A DNA stretch of 64,000 bases from Alphaproteobacteria bacterium (lineage in GTDB: Bacteria; Pseudomonadota; Alphaproteobacteria; Reyranellales; Reyranellaceae), in the NCBI GenBank assembly GCA_017307275.1, contig JAFKFK010000008.1, positions 62,001 to 126,000 of the forward strand, in the 5' to 3' direction. Below the pieces are notes generated by a model that had not been told where the DNA came from, made no database searches, and saw only the letters and a program-made list of their open reading frames with translations. Numbering within the stretch: position 1 is the stretch's first letter; every line of letters begins with the position of its first letter. Below are positions 27,523-35,947 of this stretch, one piece after another. Both the position numbers and the translations under genes were made by a program.

Positions 27523-28308
27523 ATGCTGCTCTACGAGCATCCGCTTTCCTCCTACGCCCAGAAAGTGAAGATCGCCCTGCGCGAGAAGGGCCTCGACTTC
27601 AAGGTCGAGACCCCCGCGGCGCTCGGCAGCGGCAACGCCGGAGGCGCATTCGCCGCCGCCAGCCCACGCAACGAAGTGCCGACGCTCATCGACGGCGAAG
27701 CGCGCATCTTCGACTCCACGATCATCCTCGAATATCTGGAAGACAAATACCCATCGCCCCCGCTCCTGCCGCGCGATCCCGTGGCGCGGGCAAACGCCCG
27801 CATGATCGAGGATGTCTGCGATACGCTCTATGAAGCCGTGAACTGGGGTTTGAGCGAAATCCGCTGGTTCAAGCGGGCCGAAGGCGAACAGGCGGAAAAG
27901 ATGAAGGCAACGGCAGCGCGCCAGACGGCCGAGTTGCAGGCCTGGCTGACCGACCGGCTCGGCGGGTCGCCGTGGTTCAATGGCAACGCTTTCGGCTGGG
28001 CCGACCTCAGCGTGGCGCCCTATCTCAATCGCTCGTTCTTCTACGGATTGGGCACGCCGGCCGGTTCACCACTGGCACAATGGCGAGATCGCCTCTGCCT
28101 CAGGCCCTCCGTCGCCGCGACGTTCGGGGAGTTCGAAGCAGCGGCAGCCGGCATGGCGACCGCGGCCGAACGGCTCGCGTCGGGCGCGATCCGACGCGAG
28201 TATCGCGATCACCGTCTGGAATGGATGATGAAGTCGGGCGGCGTGCAGGTCGTTCTCGACGGTCTCGCCAAGAACAATATCCGGTTCACCTGGCCCCTCG
28301 GGAACTAG
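27523..28308 (+). CDS. Glutathione S-transferase family protein
   Basis: The product has 261 residues, longer than the usual 200-220. The N-terminal thioredoxin-like domain shows YEHPLSSYAQKVKIALREKGL and the glutathione-site EVPTLIDGEARIFDSTIILEYLE. An all-helical C-terminal domain follows, with an extra C-terminal tail (RREYRDHRLEWMMKSGG). Such enzymes may isomerise or dehalogenate the substrate in catabolic operons. Here it is the last gene of the Bug-Lin0512-Lin0512 operon (19-base spacing). Confidence 0.9.
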   Translation: MLLYEHPLSSYAQKVKIALREKGLDFKVETPAALGSGNAGGAFAAASPRNEVPTLIDGEARIFDSTIILEYLEDKYPSPPLLPRDPVARANARMIEDVCDTLYEAVNWGLSEIRWFKRAEGEQAEKMKATAARQTAELQAWLTDRLGGSPWFNGNAFGWADLSVAPYLNRSFFYGLGTPAGSPLAQWRDRLCLRPSVAATFGEFEAAAAGMATAAERLASGAIRREYRDHRLEWMMKSGGVQVVLDGLAKNNIRFTWPLGN

Positions 28309-28335
28309 CGCCCCCTAAAGCGAAAACTTCGCCAA

Positions 28336-28560
28336 TTAGCTCTGGGCCCGACGGCCCATGAAGAGCAACCCGACACCGGCCACCACGGCGATCACGCCGG
28401 CAACGGTCGGAATCGGAATGGTCCGCTGCTCGTCGGCGGTAACCTTGAGCGGCCCGGCATCGACGATCGTCTTACGCTCGGTGAACGAGATGTTGTCGAT
28501 CGCCAGACCAGCGATGCCGATCGCAATCAGCATGACTCCGAAGATTGTCAGCGGCTTCAT
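28336..28560 (-). CDS. Small two-helix membrane protein
   Basis: The 74-residue frame starts at ATG 28560 with GGGAG upstream. Two hydrophobic segments (about 5-20 and 48-65) flank a polar segment (SFTERKTIVDAGPLKVTADEQRTIP). It resembles short membrane proteins that follow the DUF3185 pattern in proteobacteria. Role unknown. It is the terminal gene of the minus-strand cluster, after the UGSC-like gene. Confidence 0.7.
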   Translation of the reverse strand: MKPLTIFGVMLIAIGIAGLAIDNISFTERKTIVDAGPLKVTADEQRTIPIPTVAGVIAVVAGVGLLFMGRRAQS

Positions 28561-28636
28561 GCCCTGAACTCCCTTTCCTTGCAGGTAACCGAGGCAACGC
28601 ATCGTGCTGCCCAAGGTTGCTTGCAAGGACGGTCGT

Positions 28637-29161
28637 TCAGGACTTGAGCAGCATGCTCTTGCCCTGCTCGATGGCGGTACGTGCCATCGCGCGCAGTTCG
28701 TCGTCGGTGGCGCTGCTGACCGGATGGCCGATCTCGGCGAAACGATAACCCGGCATGCCCAACACGCCGCTCATCATCTCGGCCGCACTGGCGAACCGCG
28801 TCGTCATCACACTGAAGGCGGGAACTTGAAGTCGTTCAGCAGTTACAGAGTCGTGCAGACTGCACGATGAACAGCTTCCTCAATCTCCAAGGCCTGAGAC
28901 AACGGCATCCCAGCCTTTGATCTCCGCCACGATATGAGCGTCGGCCGGCGCGCTGTAGTTCGACTTGGTGCGGCTCACGACCTTCGCCACGCCGTACTCT
29001 TCGCGCAGAATCTGGTCCAGGTGCTTGAAGAAGCCCTTGGTGCCTTCCTTGCCGTTGGAAATGAAACCCACGGTCTTGCCCTGGAGCGTGTCGAGACGCG
29101 GCGCGAGCTGGCCGAGCGGAGCAGCCGTTCCGGGCGTGGGATCGAGAACGCGGAAGGTCAT
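28637..29161 (-). CDS. UGSC-family selenoprotein (candidate), UGA read as selenocysteine at codon 94
   Basis: One reading frame runs from ATG 29161 to TGA 28637-28639 (174 residues) and is interrupted only by TGA at 28880-28882, codon 94. The surrounding protein reads GLGD-U-GSCSSCSLHD, the invariant U-G-S-C motif that names this selenoprotein family. Downstream residues continue in good coding style (PAFSVMTTRFASAAEM ... ARTAIEQGKSMLLKS). A normal caller would stop at 93 residues. U94, C97 and C100 form UxxCxxC, a redox or metal-binding arrangement. A perfect hairpin follows the UGA at SECIS distance. The protein has no signal peptide or membrane segment. It follows the unknown 351-residue gene by 25 bases; a redox role is inferred. 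Confidence 0.85.
28838..28876 (-). promoter_or_regulatory. Putative bacterial SECIS element
   Basis: Counting from the base after UGA 28880, the transcript folds as a perfect 7-bp stem UCGUGCA/UGCACGA (+13 to +29) with apical loop GUC at +20 to +22. An outer stem continues as GUU/AAC and AGC/GCU (+4 to +42). Bacterial SECIS elements need a small loop, with G among its first bases, about 16-37 nt after UGA, which this satisfies. The core is 28851-28867. It lies within the coding sequence, as in other bacterial selenoprotein genes. Confidence 0.75.
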
Positions 29162-29186
29162 GAACAATCCTCTACTACTATCTTTG

Positions 29187-30242
29187 TCACTTCTTGGGTG
29201 GTTCGCAATCGACGCAAACACCCAGGGGCAAGGTTACGGCATGGCTCTTGTTCCCGAGCCACGGCGGGATGACCGCACCGAATCCTCCAGCAGGTCCGCC
29301 TGCTGCGACGACCAGGAGCTGGTCGGCTGATTCCATGGCCGGGTAAACACTGTCGCCCCGGTCGCGCACGACGGCGCCCTTGCCGACTTCGGCCCACTCG
29401 CGGCGATGGATACGGGCACGCTCATGGACGAAACCGGCGATGTCGCTCTTGGTCCAGCCCGCGGCCTGCAGATGCTCCCGCAACTGCTTGGGAATGATCA
29501 GCGCGTAGTTGCCGGGATGGATCGAGTAATGCCGCAGGTTGGCGCGCATCTCGGCAGCGAAGGTCTCGAGAATTTCCTCGGGCTTGGTCGTCCACTCGTT
29601 CATGAGCTGACGCGGCGCGCCGGCTGCCATCACCGTTACGGAGGACGCGCCCTTCGGCACACCGCGCTGCTCGGCGAGCGGCAGCCAGGTCGTGTCCTCC
29701 TCGTCCTCGGCGACGCAGTAGGAGAACTTGCCGGGATGACCGAGCGTCGAACGGTCGATCGCCCCCGGCCGCACATCCATCAGGTTGATCAGGCAGAGCC
29801 GGACGGCTCGTCCGATCACCGCCGTCGCGCGATCGGAATTGCCCAGCGCATTGAAAGTGCCACCCGCCCCCAGTTCGAGCCGGATCGGGCCGTTCAGCAC
29901 GATCAGTACAGCGCAGCCGCCCGTGCTCGCCGTGGCGCCGTGCATCAGGAATTCCTCCTGCATCATGGCCATCCAGGCGGTCACGACGACCGGGAAATGC
30001 ATGGGCAGGCAACCGGCCATCACGGCATTGATCGCAAGCTTCTCGGCGGTAATGGCAAGCCCGCGCACCGGCTCGATGCCGATGAGCTGGTCCGGCGGCA
30101 TCATCACCCATTCGAGGCAGGCTTCGACCGCCTCGCGCGTCGGCGGCACGATAGGCAGTCCATCGGTCCAGCCGTTGGAGTGATAAAGCTCCTGAACGGC
30201 CGAGATGCTATCGGCATCGTAAGTGCGCGAGGCGAGTTGCAC
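29187..30242 (-). CDS. Conserved protein of unknown function, partner of the UGSC protein
   Basis: The product has 351 residues and no signal peptide. Motifs are GWTDGLPIVPPT near residue 25-35, a Gly/Ala-rich central domain (GGCAVLIVLNGPIRLELGAGG) and a C-terminal CVDCEPPKK, giving a CxxC. WTDGLPIVPPT-type proteins recur beside, or fused to, UGSC domains in my recollection, so the two may be one functional unit. It directly precedes the UGSC gene by 25 bases. Enzymatic function is not assignable from sequence. Confidence 0.7.
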   Translation of the reverse strand: MQLASRTYDADSISAVQELYHSNGWTDGLPIVPPTREAVEACLEWVMMPPDQLIGIEPVRGLAITAEKLAINAVMAGCLPMHFPVVVTAWMAMMQEEFLMHGATASTGGCAVLIVLNGPIRLELGAGGTFNALGNSDRATAVIGRAVRLCLINLMDVRPGAIDRSTLGHPGKFSYCVAEDEEDTTWLPLAEQRGVPKGASSVTVMAAGAPRQLMNEWTTKPEEILETFAAEMRANLRHYSIHPGNYALIIPKQLREHLQAAGWTKSDIAGFVHERARIHRREWAEVGKGAVVRDRGDSVYPAMESADQLLVVAAGGPAGGFGAVIPPWLGNKSHAVTLPLGVCVDCEPPKK

Positions 30243-30325
30243 GGGAAATCCTCCATGGCCAGCATAGTCGCTGGACGCGCTATGCCAAGATCAAGCTGAT
30301 AGACAGGATTGTTGCAGTAAACGCA

Positions 30326-31240
30326 TCAATCGGTTCGTGCCCATTCGCGTCGCAGGAAGGCGAGCAGGCCGGACGCCGCCGGAGTCGGCTCCCGCTCCCG
30401 CAGGGCGATCAAGCCAAGGCGATGGATGAGCCGGGGTTCGCTGAGCGGCACCGCCCGCAGGCCCCGTGCCAGCGGGCCCCGCGTGGTGCCTCGCGGCACG
30501 AGGCCGACGCCTACTCCCGCTCCCACGAAGGCAAGCATGGTCGCGAGCTGGGTGACGACGACCATCTGGCGCAGCGGCACACCGACCGTCGCCGCCGCGG
30601 CGTCGATGGTACGGCGGGTGCGCGAACCTGTCGGCAGGGCCACGATCGTCTCGCTGGCAAGATCGGCCAGGCTGACCTTGTGCCGGCCGGCCAACTTGTG
30701 ACGCGCCGGCATGACGGCGCAGAAGGTCTCGCGTCCGAGCGCCGTGCCGACGGCGAAATCCGGCAGCTCATCGACATAACCGATGCCGAAATCGGAGACG
30801 CCGCTGCGGACATCTTCGAGCACTGTCGCATGCACGCCCTCGCGGATGTGGATCTCGACGCCCGGCCGGTCGGCGCGGTAGGCCGCGACGATCGACGGCA
30901 ACGCGCCGCCGGCCACCGACATGATGGTCGAGAGTACGACCAGGCCGCGTCGTTCCTCCGCGACCTCGCGAACGCTCTGCACCGTGATGCCGAGATCGTT
31001 CAACATGCGCTCGGCGACCGCCGCAAACTCGCGGCCCGCCGCCGTGATCTGGACGCGCCGTGTACTGCGGTCGAACAGGCGCACACCGAGCGCCGCCTCC
31101 AGCCGCTTGATTGCCCGCGTCAGCGTGGGTTGCGACAGGCGCAGCCGGGCCGCCGCAGCAACGAAGCTGCCATACTCGGCGAGAGCCAGAACGGCCTCGA
31201 GCTGACGGGCACTGATGTCTGGAAGAGTGGCCCGCTGCAT
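30326..31240 (-). CDS. LysR-family transcriptional regulator
   Basis: The 304-residue protein starts at ATG 31240, five bases after the LLM gene. It has an N-terminal winged HTH (about 8-67, FVAAAARLRLSQPTLTRAIKRLE) and a C-terminal periplasmic-binding-like effector domain. The sequence upstream of 31240 belongs to the LLM gene in another frame. Unusually for a LysR gene it is co-directional with and inside its likely target cluster (LLM oxygenase upstream, unknown and UGSC genes 83 bases downstream). Confidence 0.92.
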   Translation of the reverse strand: MQRATLPDISARQLEAVLALAEYGSFVAAAARLRLSQPTLTRAIKRLEAALGVRLFDRSTRRVQITAAGREFAAVAERMLNDLGITVQSVREVAEERRGLVVLSTIMSVAGGALPSIVAAYRADRPGVEIHIREGVHATVLEDVRSGVSDFGIGYVDELPDFAVGTALGRETFCAVMPARHKLAGRHKVSLADLASETIVALPTGSRTRRTIDAAAATVGVPLRQMVVVTQLATMLAFVGAGVGVGLVPRGTTRGPLARGLRAVPLSEPRLIHRLGLIALREREPTPAASGLLAFLRREWARTD

Positions 31241-31245
31241 CAGCC

Positions 31246-32334
31246 TCAGGCCGCCAGCATGCGCTCGCGATTGCGCTCTCGCAGGATCGGCATGACCCAC
31301 TTGCCGAAGCGCTCCGCCTCCTCGTCGTGCAAGTAGCCCGACAGGCAGAAGGAGTGGCAGCCGAGGTCGATGAACTTCTGCAGCGTATCGGCGCACTGCT
31401 CGGGATCACCGACGATGGCAATGCCTGCGCCGGGCCTGACCTGGGTGATGCCGGTCCACAGATGCGGCTCGATCGTCTCGCCAATCGCCGCCAGCTCGCG
31501 CACCCGACGGTTGGCCTCCGACGTCGCAAAATGCTGCTTCACGAACTGCTTCTGGCCTTCGCTCGCATGTTCGACCAGCCCATGGGCAAACTCCCAGGCT
31601 TCCTTCTCCGTCGGTCGGCAGACGATCTGCAGGCGCATGCCGAAGCCGATCTCGTTCTCGCGGCCGTGATGGGCCGCCATCGACTTGATCTCGGCCATGT
31701 TGGCGCGGATGCGATCGTAGGTGTCGCCCCAGAACAGGTGGACATCGGAATGCTTGGCCGAAATCTCCCAGGCCTGCTTGGAGCCACCGCCGAGATAGAA
31801 CTTCGGATAGGGTTTCTGGAGCGGGTAGGGCCGAATCTGCGCGCCCTTCAATTGATAGAACTTGCCATCGAAATGCACCGGGCCGCGCGTGGTCCACAGC
31901 GCCTTCAGGATCGAGACCTCCTCGTCCATGATCTCGTAGCGCTCTTCCTTGCCCCACTTGATGCCCTCGGCGGCATTCTCGGTCTCGCTCTGGCCTGCGA
32001 TCAGGTTGATGCAAATGCGGCCGCCCGAAAGCTGATCGAAGGTGGTGATCATCTTGGCCAGCAGCACCGGATTGATGTAGCTCGGCCGCGCCGCCACCAG
32101 CATGCGCATCGACTTGGAGCGCGCCACCATCATGGCGCTGGCGATCCAGGCCTCCCAGCAGGCCGTCTGCACCGGGACCAGCATGTATTCGAAGCCGGCG
32201 GCCTCGGCGGCATCCACGATCTTGTCGAACAGCGGCATCGACGGCGCCACCTGCGCGCTGGCCAGCCCATAGGCCGTGGTGTCGCCTGCGGTCGGCAGGA
32301 ACCAGCCGAACTCCAGACGCTTCTCTCCACTCAT
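31246..32334 (-). CDS. LLM-class flavin-dependent monooxygenase (SsuD-like)
   Basis: The product has 362 residues. Signature pieces are LEFGWFLPTAGDT, the RPSYINPVLLAKMITTFDQLSGGRICINLIAG region and GVPCHSFCLSGY-like C-terminus, as in alkanesulfonate/nitrilotriacetate monooxygenases. It would use reduced FMN from a separate reductase to oxygenate a sulfonate or related substrate; no flavin reductase is in the window. First gene of the cluster with LysR and, further on, the UGSC selenoprotein. GGGAGAGAAGCG precedes ATG 32334. Confidence 0.9.
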   Translation of the reverse strand: MSGEKRLEFGWFLPTAGDTTAYGLASAQVAPSMPLFDKIVDAAEAAGFEYMLVPVQTACWEAWIASAMMVARSKSMRMLVAARPSYINPVLLAKMITTFDQLSGGRICINLIAGQSETENAAEGIKWGKEERYEIMDEEVSILKALWTTRGPVHFDGKFYQLKGAQIRPYPLQKPYPKFYLGGGSKQAWEISAKHSDVHLFWGDTYDRIRANMAEIKSMAAHHGRENEIGFGMRLQIVCRPTEKEAWEFAHGLVEHASEGQKQFVKQHFATSEANRRVRELAAIGETIEPHLWTGITQVRPGAGIAIVGDPEQCADTLQKFIDLGCHSFCLSGYLHDEEAERFGKWVMPILRERNRERMLAA

Positions 32335-32347
32335 CGCTTCTCTCCCA

Positions 32348-32398
32348 TCATTCCGAATCGATACCGGCCGCCTTGACCAGAATCGCCCATTCTTCTTT
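32348..32398 (-). pseudogene. Possible remnant of a Bug-type receptor C-terminus
   Basis: Just upstream of the LLM gene a 16-codon stretch between two stops reads KEEWAILVKAAGIDSE. This closely resembles the C-terminal tail of Bug-family receptors (xxxWxxxVKxAGI). A TGA directly before it and no recognisable receptor sequence beyond suggest a decayed fragment. The match is short and might be chance. Confidence 0.3.
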
Positions 32399-32587
32399 TC
32401 ACCGCATCGGCCGACCTGCGCGCCAAGGCCAGTCGATGCGAGCGCGAGCGAGGCCGGAGCGGCGCGTCAGGTAAAGGACATGGCTGCATTTAAGCAAGCG
32501 CAGGACAGAATGCGCAATTCGCTCTGGTGACGGCGTTCCGAAATCGGCACGATCCGTTCCTTGTGCTCTAGGGGGAGACATCGAGGG

Positions 32588-34201
32588 ATGCTGCAACACG
32601 GCAAACGTCCGACAATCGCATCGCGGCACGGCATGGTCGCCGCCGCCCATCCGCTGGCCGCCGCCGCCGGAGCGCGCATCCTGTCGAACGGCGGCAATGC
32701 CTTCGATGCGGCGGTCGCCACCGCGGCAGCATTGAACGTCGTGGAACCCTACATGTCCGGACTGGCCGGCCGCGGCGTCGCGACCTGCTACATCGCCAAG
32801 GAGAAGCGCGTCCGCACGCTCGACTTCGTCGGACAGATCTCCAAGAACTTCCCGATCGACAAGCTCAGCGACCGCAGCCAGCTCCAGCGCGGCGCCGTTG
32901 CGGTTGGTGCGCCGGGCAATCTCGCGGGCTGGTGCGAACTCAACAAGGCGCACGGCAAAAAGAAGCTGCCGGAACTGTTTGCCCCCGCGATTGCTATCGC
33001 GCGCGATGGCTTCCAGCTCATCGAATTCAACCTCGAGGAAATCCAGGGCGTAGCCGGCGAGCTTGCGGGCTACAAGGCGCTGCATCCCGAGTGGTCGCGC
33101 GTTTACACCGCCGGCGCCGGCACGGTGAAGCCGGGCTTCGTCCTGAAGCAGCCCGACCTCGCCCGCACCCTGGAAGCGCTGGCCACCGAAGGCCCCGGCC
33201 TCCTCTACGGCGGCGCACTCGGACAGAAGATCCTCGACCGGCTGACCGAACTCGGCGGCTGCATGGTCATGGACGACATCATGGCGGCCAAGGCAACGTG
33301 GCGCGATCCCGTGGCCGTCACCTATCGCGACCGCACCGTGCACGTGCCGCCGCCGCCCTGCGAGGGCTTCCAGTTCCTGCTGACCCTGCGCATCCTCGAT
33401 GGCTTCGACCTCGCCAAGATGAAGCGCAATTCGACAGAGCATCTCGACACGGTGCTGCGCGCCATCCGCCTGGCCGCCGGCGTGCGCATCGCGACCGGCA
33501 TTCCGGCGCCGCAGAAGCTCGCGGAAATCCTCTCCGACAGCCACGTCGAAAGCCTGCGCGCCCGCGTCCGCGACGGCAAACCGGTGATCGGACCGACCGA
33601 GCAGTGGACGCCCTCCAACGAACCCGTGTCAGCCGTCGACGAAAGCCATACGACGTCGTTCTCCGTGGCCGACAACGAAGGCAACCTCATCTGCCTGACG
33701 CAGAGCCTTGGCAGCGTCTTCGGCTCGGGAGTCGTGGTCCCCGGAACCGGCCTCTGCCTCAACAACTTCCTCTATTGGGCCGACGTCAATCCGAAGAGCC
33801 CGAACCGCGTGAAGCCGGGCGAACAATTGCCGATGTGCATGGCGCCCTCGATTTCGATCAAGGACGGAAATCCCGTCCTGGCGCTGGGCACGCCGGGCAG
33901 CTACGGCATCCTCCAGACCCAAGCTCAGGCGATGGTCCAGTACGTCGACTTCGGCCTGCCGCTGCAGCAGGCGATCGAAGCCCCGCGCGGCCGCCTGACA
34001 GACGGTGCCGACGTGTTGCTGGAGTCGCGGTTGCCGGCCGACATACATGCCGACCTGCGCAAGCTCGGCCACAACGTCACGACAGGTCCAGATTGGACCA
34101 TGAAGGTCGGCGGCATGCAGGGCGTGGCCGTCGATCCCGAGACCGGCATGTTCACCGGCGGCTGCGACCCGCGGCGCGACGGTTACTGCGTCCCAGCCTG
34201 A
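32588..34201 (+). CDS. Gamma-glutamyltransferase-like Ntn hydrolase
   Basis: The product has 537 residues. ILSNGGNAFDAAVATAAALNVVEPYMSG near the N-terminus and the autoprocessing site HTTSFSVADNEGNL are typical; Thr355 is the expected nucleophile after self-cleavage. No signal peptide is visible, so unlike secreted Ggt it is probably cytoplasmic. Bacterial homologues of this type also act as acylases or amide hydrolases in catabolic clusters. GGGGGAGA precedes ATG 32588. It converges on the oligopeptide receptor gene at 34211. Confidence 0.88.
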   Translation: MLQHGKRPTIASRHGMVAAAHPLAAAAGARILSNGGNAFDAAVATAAALNVVEPYMSGLAGRGVATCYIAKEKRVRTLDFVGQISKNFPIDKLSDRSQLQRGAVAVGAPGNLAGWCELNKAHGKKKLPELFAPAIAIARDGFQLIEFNLEEIQGVAGELAGYKALHPEWSRVYTAGAGTVKPGFVLKQPDLARTLEALATEGPGLLYGGALGQKILDRLTELGGCMVMDDIMAAKATWRDPVAVTYRDRTVHVPPPPCEGFQFLLTLRILDGFDLAKMKRNSTEHLDTVLRAIRLAAGVRIATGIPAPQKLAEILSDSHVESLRARVRDGKPVIGPTEQWTPSNEPVSAVDESHTTSFSVADNEGNLICLTQSLGSVFGSGVVVPGTGLCLNNFLYWADVNPKSPNRVKPGEQLPMCMAPSISIKDGNPVLALGTPGSYGILQTQAQAMVQYVDFGLPLQQAIEAPRGRLTDGADVLLESRLPADIHADLRKLGHNVTTGPDWTMKVGGMQGVAVDPETGMFTGGCDPRRDGYCVPA

Positions 34202-34210
34202 CGCGTACGC

Positions 34211-35803
34211 TCAGCGGGCCGTCTTCTCCATGTTCCAGAAGACGGTCGCGGCGGGCGTGGCAAGAATGCCATGGACCTTGGTGCTGTAGGCGCCAATGTT
34301 GAACCACTCCCCCAGCGGAAAATACATTCCCGCTCTCACGGCGAGCGCCTGAATTTCTGCGGCGATCGCCTTGCGCTTGGCAGGGTCTTGCTCGCGCGCA
34401 AAGCGGTCGCGAAGTTCTTCCATCGTCTTGTCGCACGGCCAGCCGCCCGTGGCCTTGTCACACGCGGCATTGAGGAACGCCGAGACCACGGGATCGACAA
34501 CGTCGAGCGCGCCCCAGCTTGCCGTCACCAGGTTCCAGCCGCGCTGATCCGGTGGATCACGGCGCACGAAGCGGCTGATCTGGGTCTGCCAGTCCATCGA
34601 CTGCATATCGACCTTGAAGCCCGCGCGTTCGAGCTGTGCCTTCGCAACCGGCGCCAACCGGGCGATGGCAGGAATGTCCGTGGCGTGCAGCAACACGATG
34701 GGCTCGCCCTTGTAGCCGGCCTCCGCCAGCAGTTCCCTGGCCTTGGCGACATTGCCCTCCAGGCGTCCCGCCATGCCTTCGTCGCTGGCCAGCGGCGTGC
34801 CACAGACGAAGTAGGATTTGCAGACCCGATAGAAGCGCGGGTCACCGATGGCCGCGACAACGAAGTCGGGCTGGTTCACGAGATACCCCAGCGCCTCGCG
34901 CACCTTGGGATTGTCGAAGGGCGGATGCAGCCAGTTCGGCCGCAGGCTGAACTGGTTGGGAAGAGTGCTGCGCACGATGGCGAGCGACTTGTCGCCCTCG
35001 ACCAGCGGCAGCAGGTCGACGGAGATTAGTTCGACGGCGTCGACCTCGCCCGCCTGCAGGGCGCTCACGGCCGTCTGCGGATCGGCAATGGCGACCCATT
35101 CGACCCGATCCAGCTTGGCGACCTTGCCGCCAGCGAAGTTGCTGGGCGGTTCCGGCCGCGGCTTGTAGGCCTCGTTCTTGACGTAGACCGTCCTCTCACC
35201 GGGCTTCCATTCGTCGGCCTTGAACTTGAAGGGCCCGGAGCCGACCGACTCCGTGATCTGCTGGTTGCCGGGCGTCTTGGCGAGCCGCTCAGGCATCATG
35301 AAAGGCACGACGCCACCGGGCTTGGCCAGCGACTCCAGGACAAAGGCATAGGGCCCCGAGAGCGTCAGCCGGATGGTGCGAGGATCGACGGCGACCAGCT
35401 CCTTGAGATTGGCCAGCAGCTTCTGACCCATCGTATCGCGCGGCATCCAGCGATTGAGCGATGCCACGCAATCGGCGGCCGTCACCGGTGTGCCGTCATG
35501 CCAGGTGAGGCCTTCGCGCAGCGTGAAGGTATATTCCAGGCCGTCCGGGCTGACCGTGTGGCGTTCGACCATCTGCGGCTGAGGCTTGAGGTCGGCGTCG
35601 ACGCTGAACAGCGTGTCGTAGACGAGATAGCCGTGCGTGCGGCTGATCTGGATCGACGACCAGACCGGATCGACGATCTTGAGGTCCGAGGACATGACGA
35701 TCCTGAGCGTGCTCTCGGCCCGCCCTTCGTCCGGCAAGGCCAAGGCACCCAAGGCGATCACGCACAGCCCCGCCTTCGTCCACTTTATCGACCGTTCGAT
35801 CAC
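34211..35803 (-). CDS. ABC transporter substrate-binding protein, family 5
   Basis: The 530-residue receptor has a signal peptide in KWTKAGLCVIALGALALP and cleavage near GRA-E. LREGLTWHDG and TESVGSGPFKFK are family-5 marks. GTG 35803 is chosen because AAGGAGAGG precedes it. It has no adjacent transporter genes of its own; the divergent dipeptide-type system starts 144 bases away, and it may serve as an alternative receptor for that system. Ligand unknown. Confidence 0.88.
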   Translation of the reverse strand: MIERSIKWTKAGLCVIALGALALPDEGRAESTLRIVMSSDLKIVDPVWSSIQISRTHGYLVYDTLFSVDADLKPQPQMVERHTVSPDGLEYTFTLREGLTWHDGTPVTAADCVASLNRWMPRDTMGQKLLANLKELVAVDPRTIRLTLSGPYAFVLESLAKPGGVVPFMMPERLAKTPGNQQITESVGSGPFKFKADEWKPGERTVYVKNEAYKPRPEPPSNFAGGKVAKLDRVEWVAIADPQTAVSALQAGEVDAVELISVDLLPLVEGDKSLAIVRSTLPNQFSLRPNWLHPPFDNPKVREALGYLVNQPDFVVAAIGDPRFYRVCKSYFVCGTPLASDEGMAGRLEGNVAKARELLAEAGYKGEPIVLLHATDIPAIARLAPVAKAQLERAGFKVDMQSMDWQTQISRFVRRDPPDQRGWNLVTASWGALDVVDPVVSAFLNAACDKATGGWPCDKTMEELRDRFAREQDPAKRKAIAAEIQALAVRAGMYFPLGEWFNIGAYSTKVHGILATPAATVFWNMEKTAR

Positions 35804-35947
35804 GCCTTGGCCTCTCCTTTGCAAGTCTCCGTTCTAGCATGGCTGGCCCGCGATCGGTGTCCCCAACGTGGACCGACGCGTTCGCCTCTTGCGACATGGG
35901 GCGTGCGGTGATCAGATCGCCCCAACGAGAAGCGAAGGGATGGAATT

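Noticed and set aside
28320..28332. GCGAA-AAC-TTCGC hairpin between the GST and the small membrane protein genes
   Set aside because: Stem of five pairs with no U-run; too weak to call a terminator.
32460..32530. 16-codon frame MAAFKQAQDRMRNSLW with a weak ribosome site upstream of the Ggt-like gene
   Set aside because: Too short and not followed by anything that would suggest a leader peptide; the stop-to-gene distance exceeds normal attenuation spacing.
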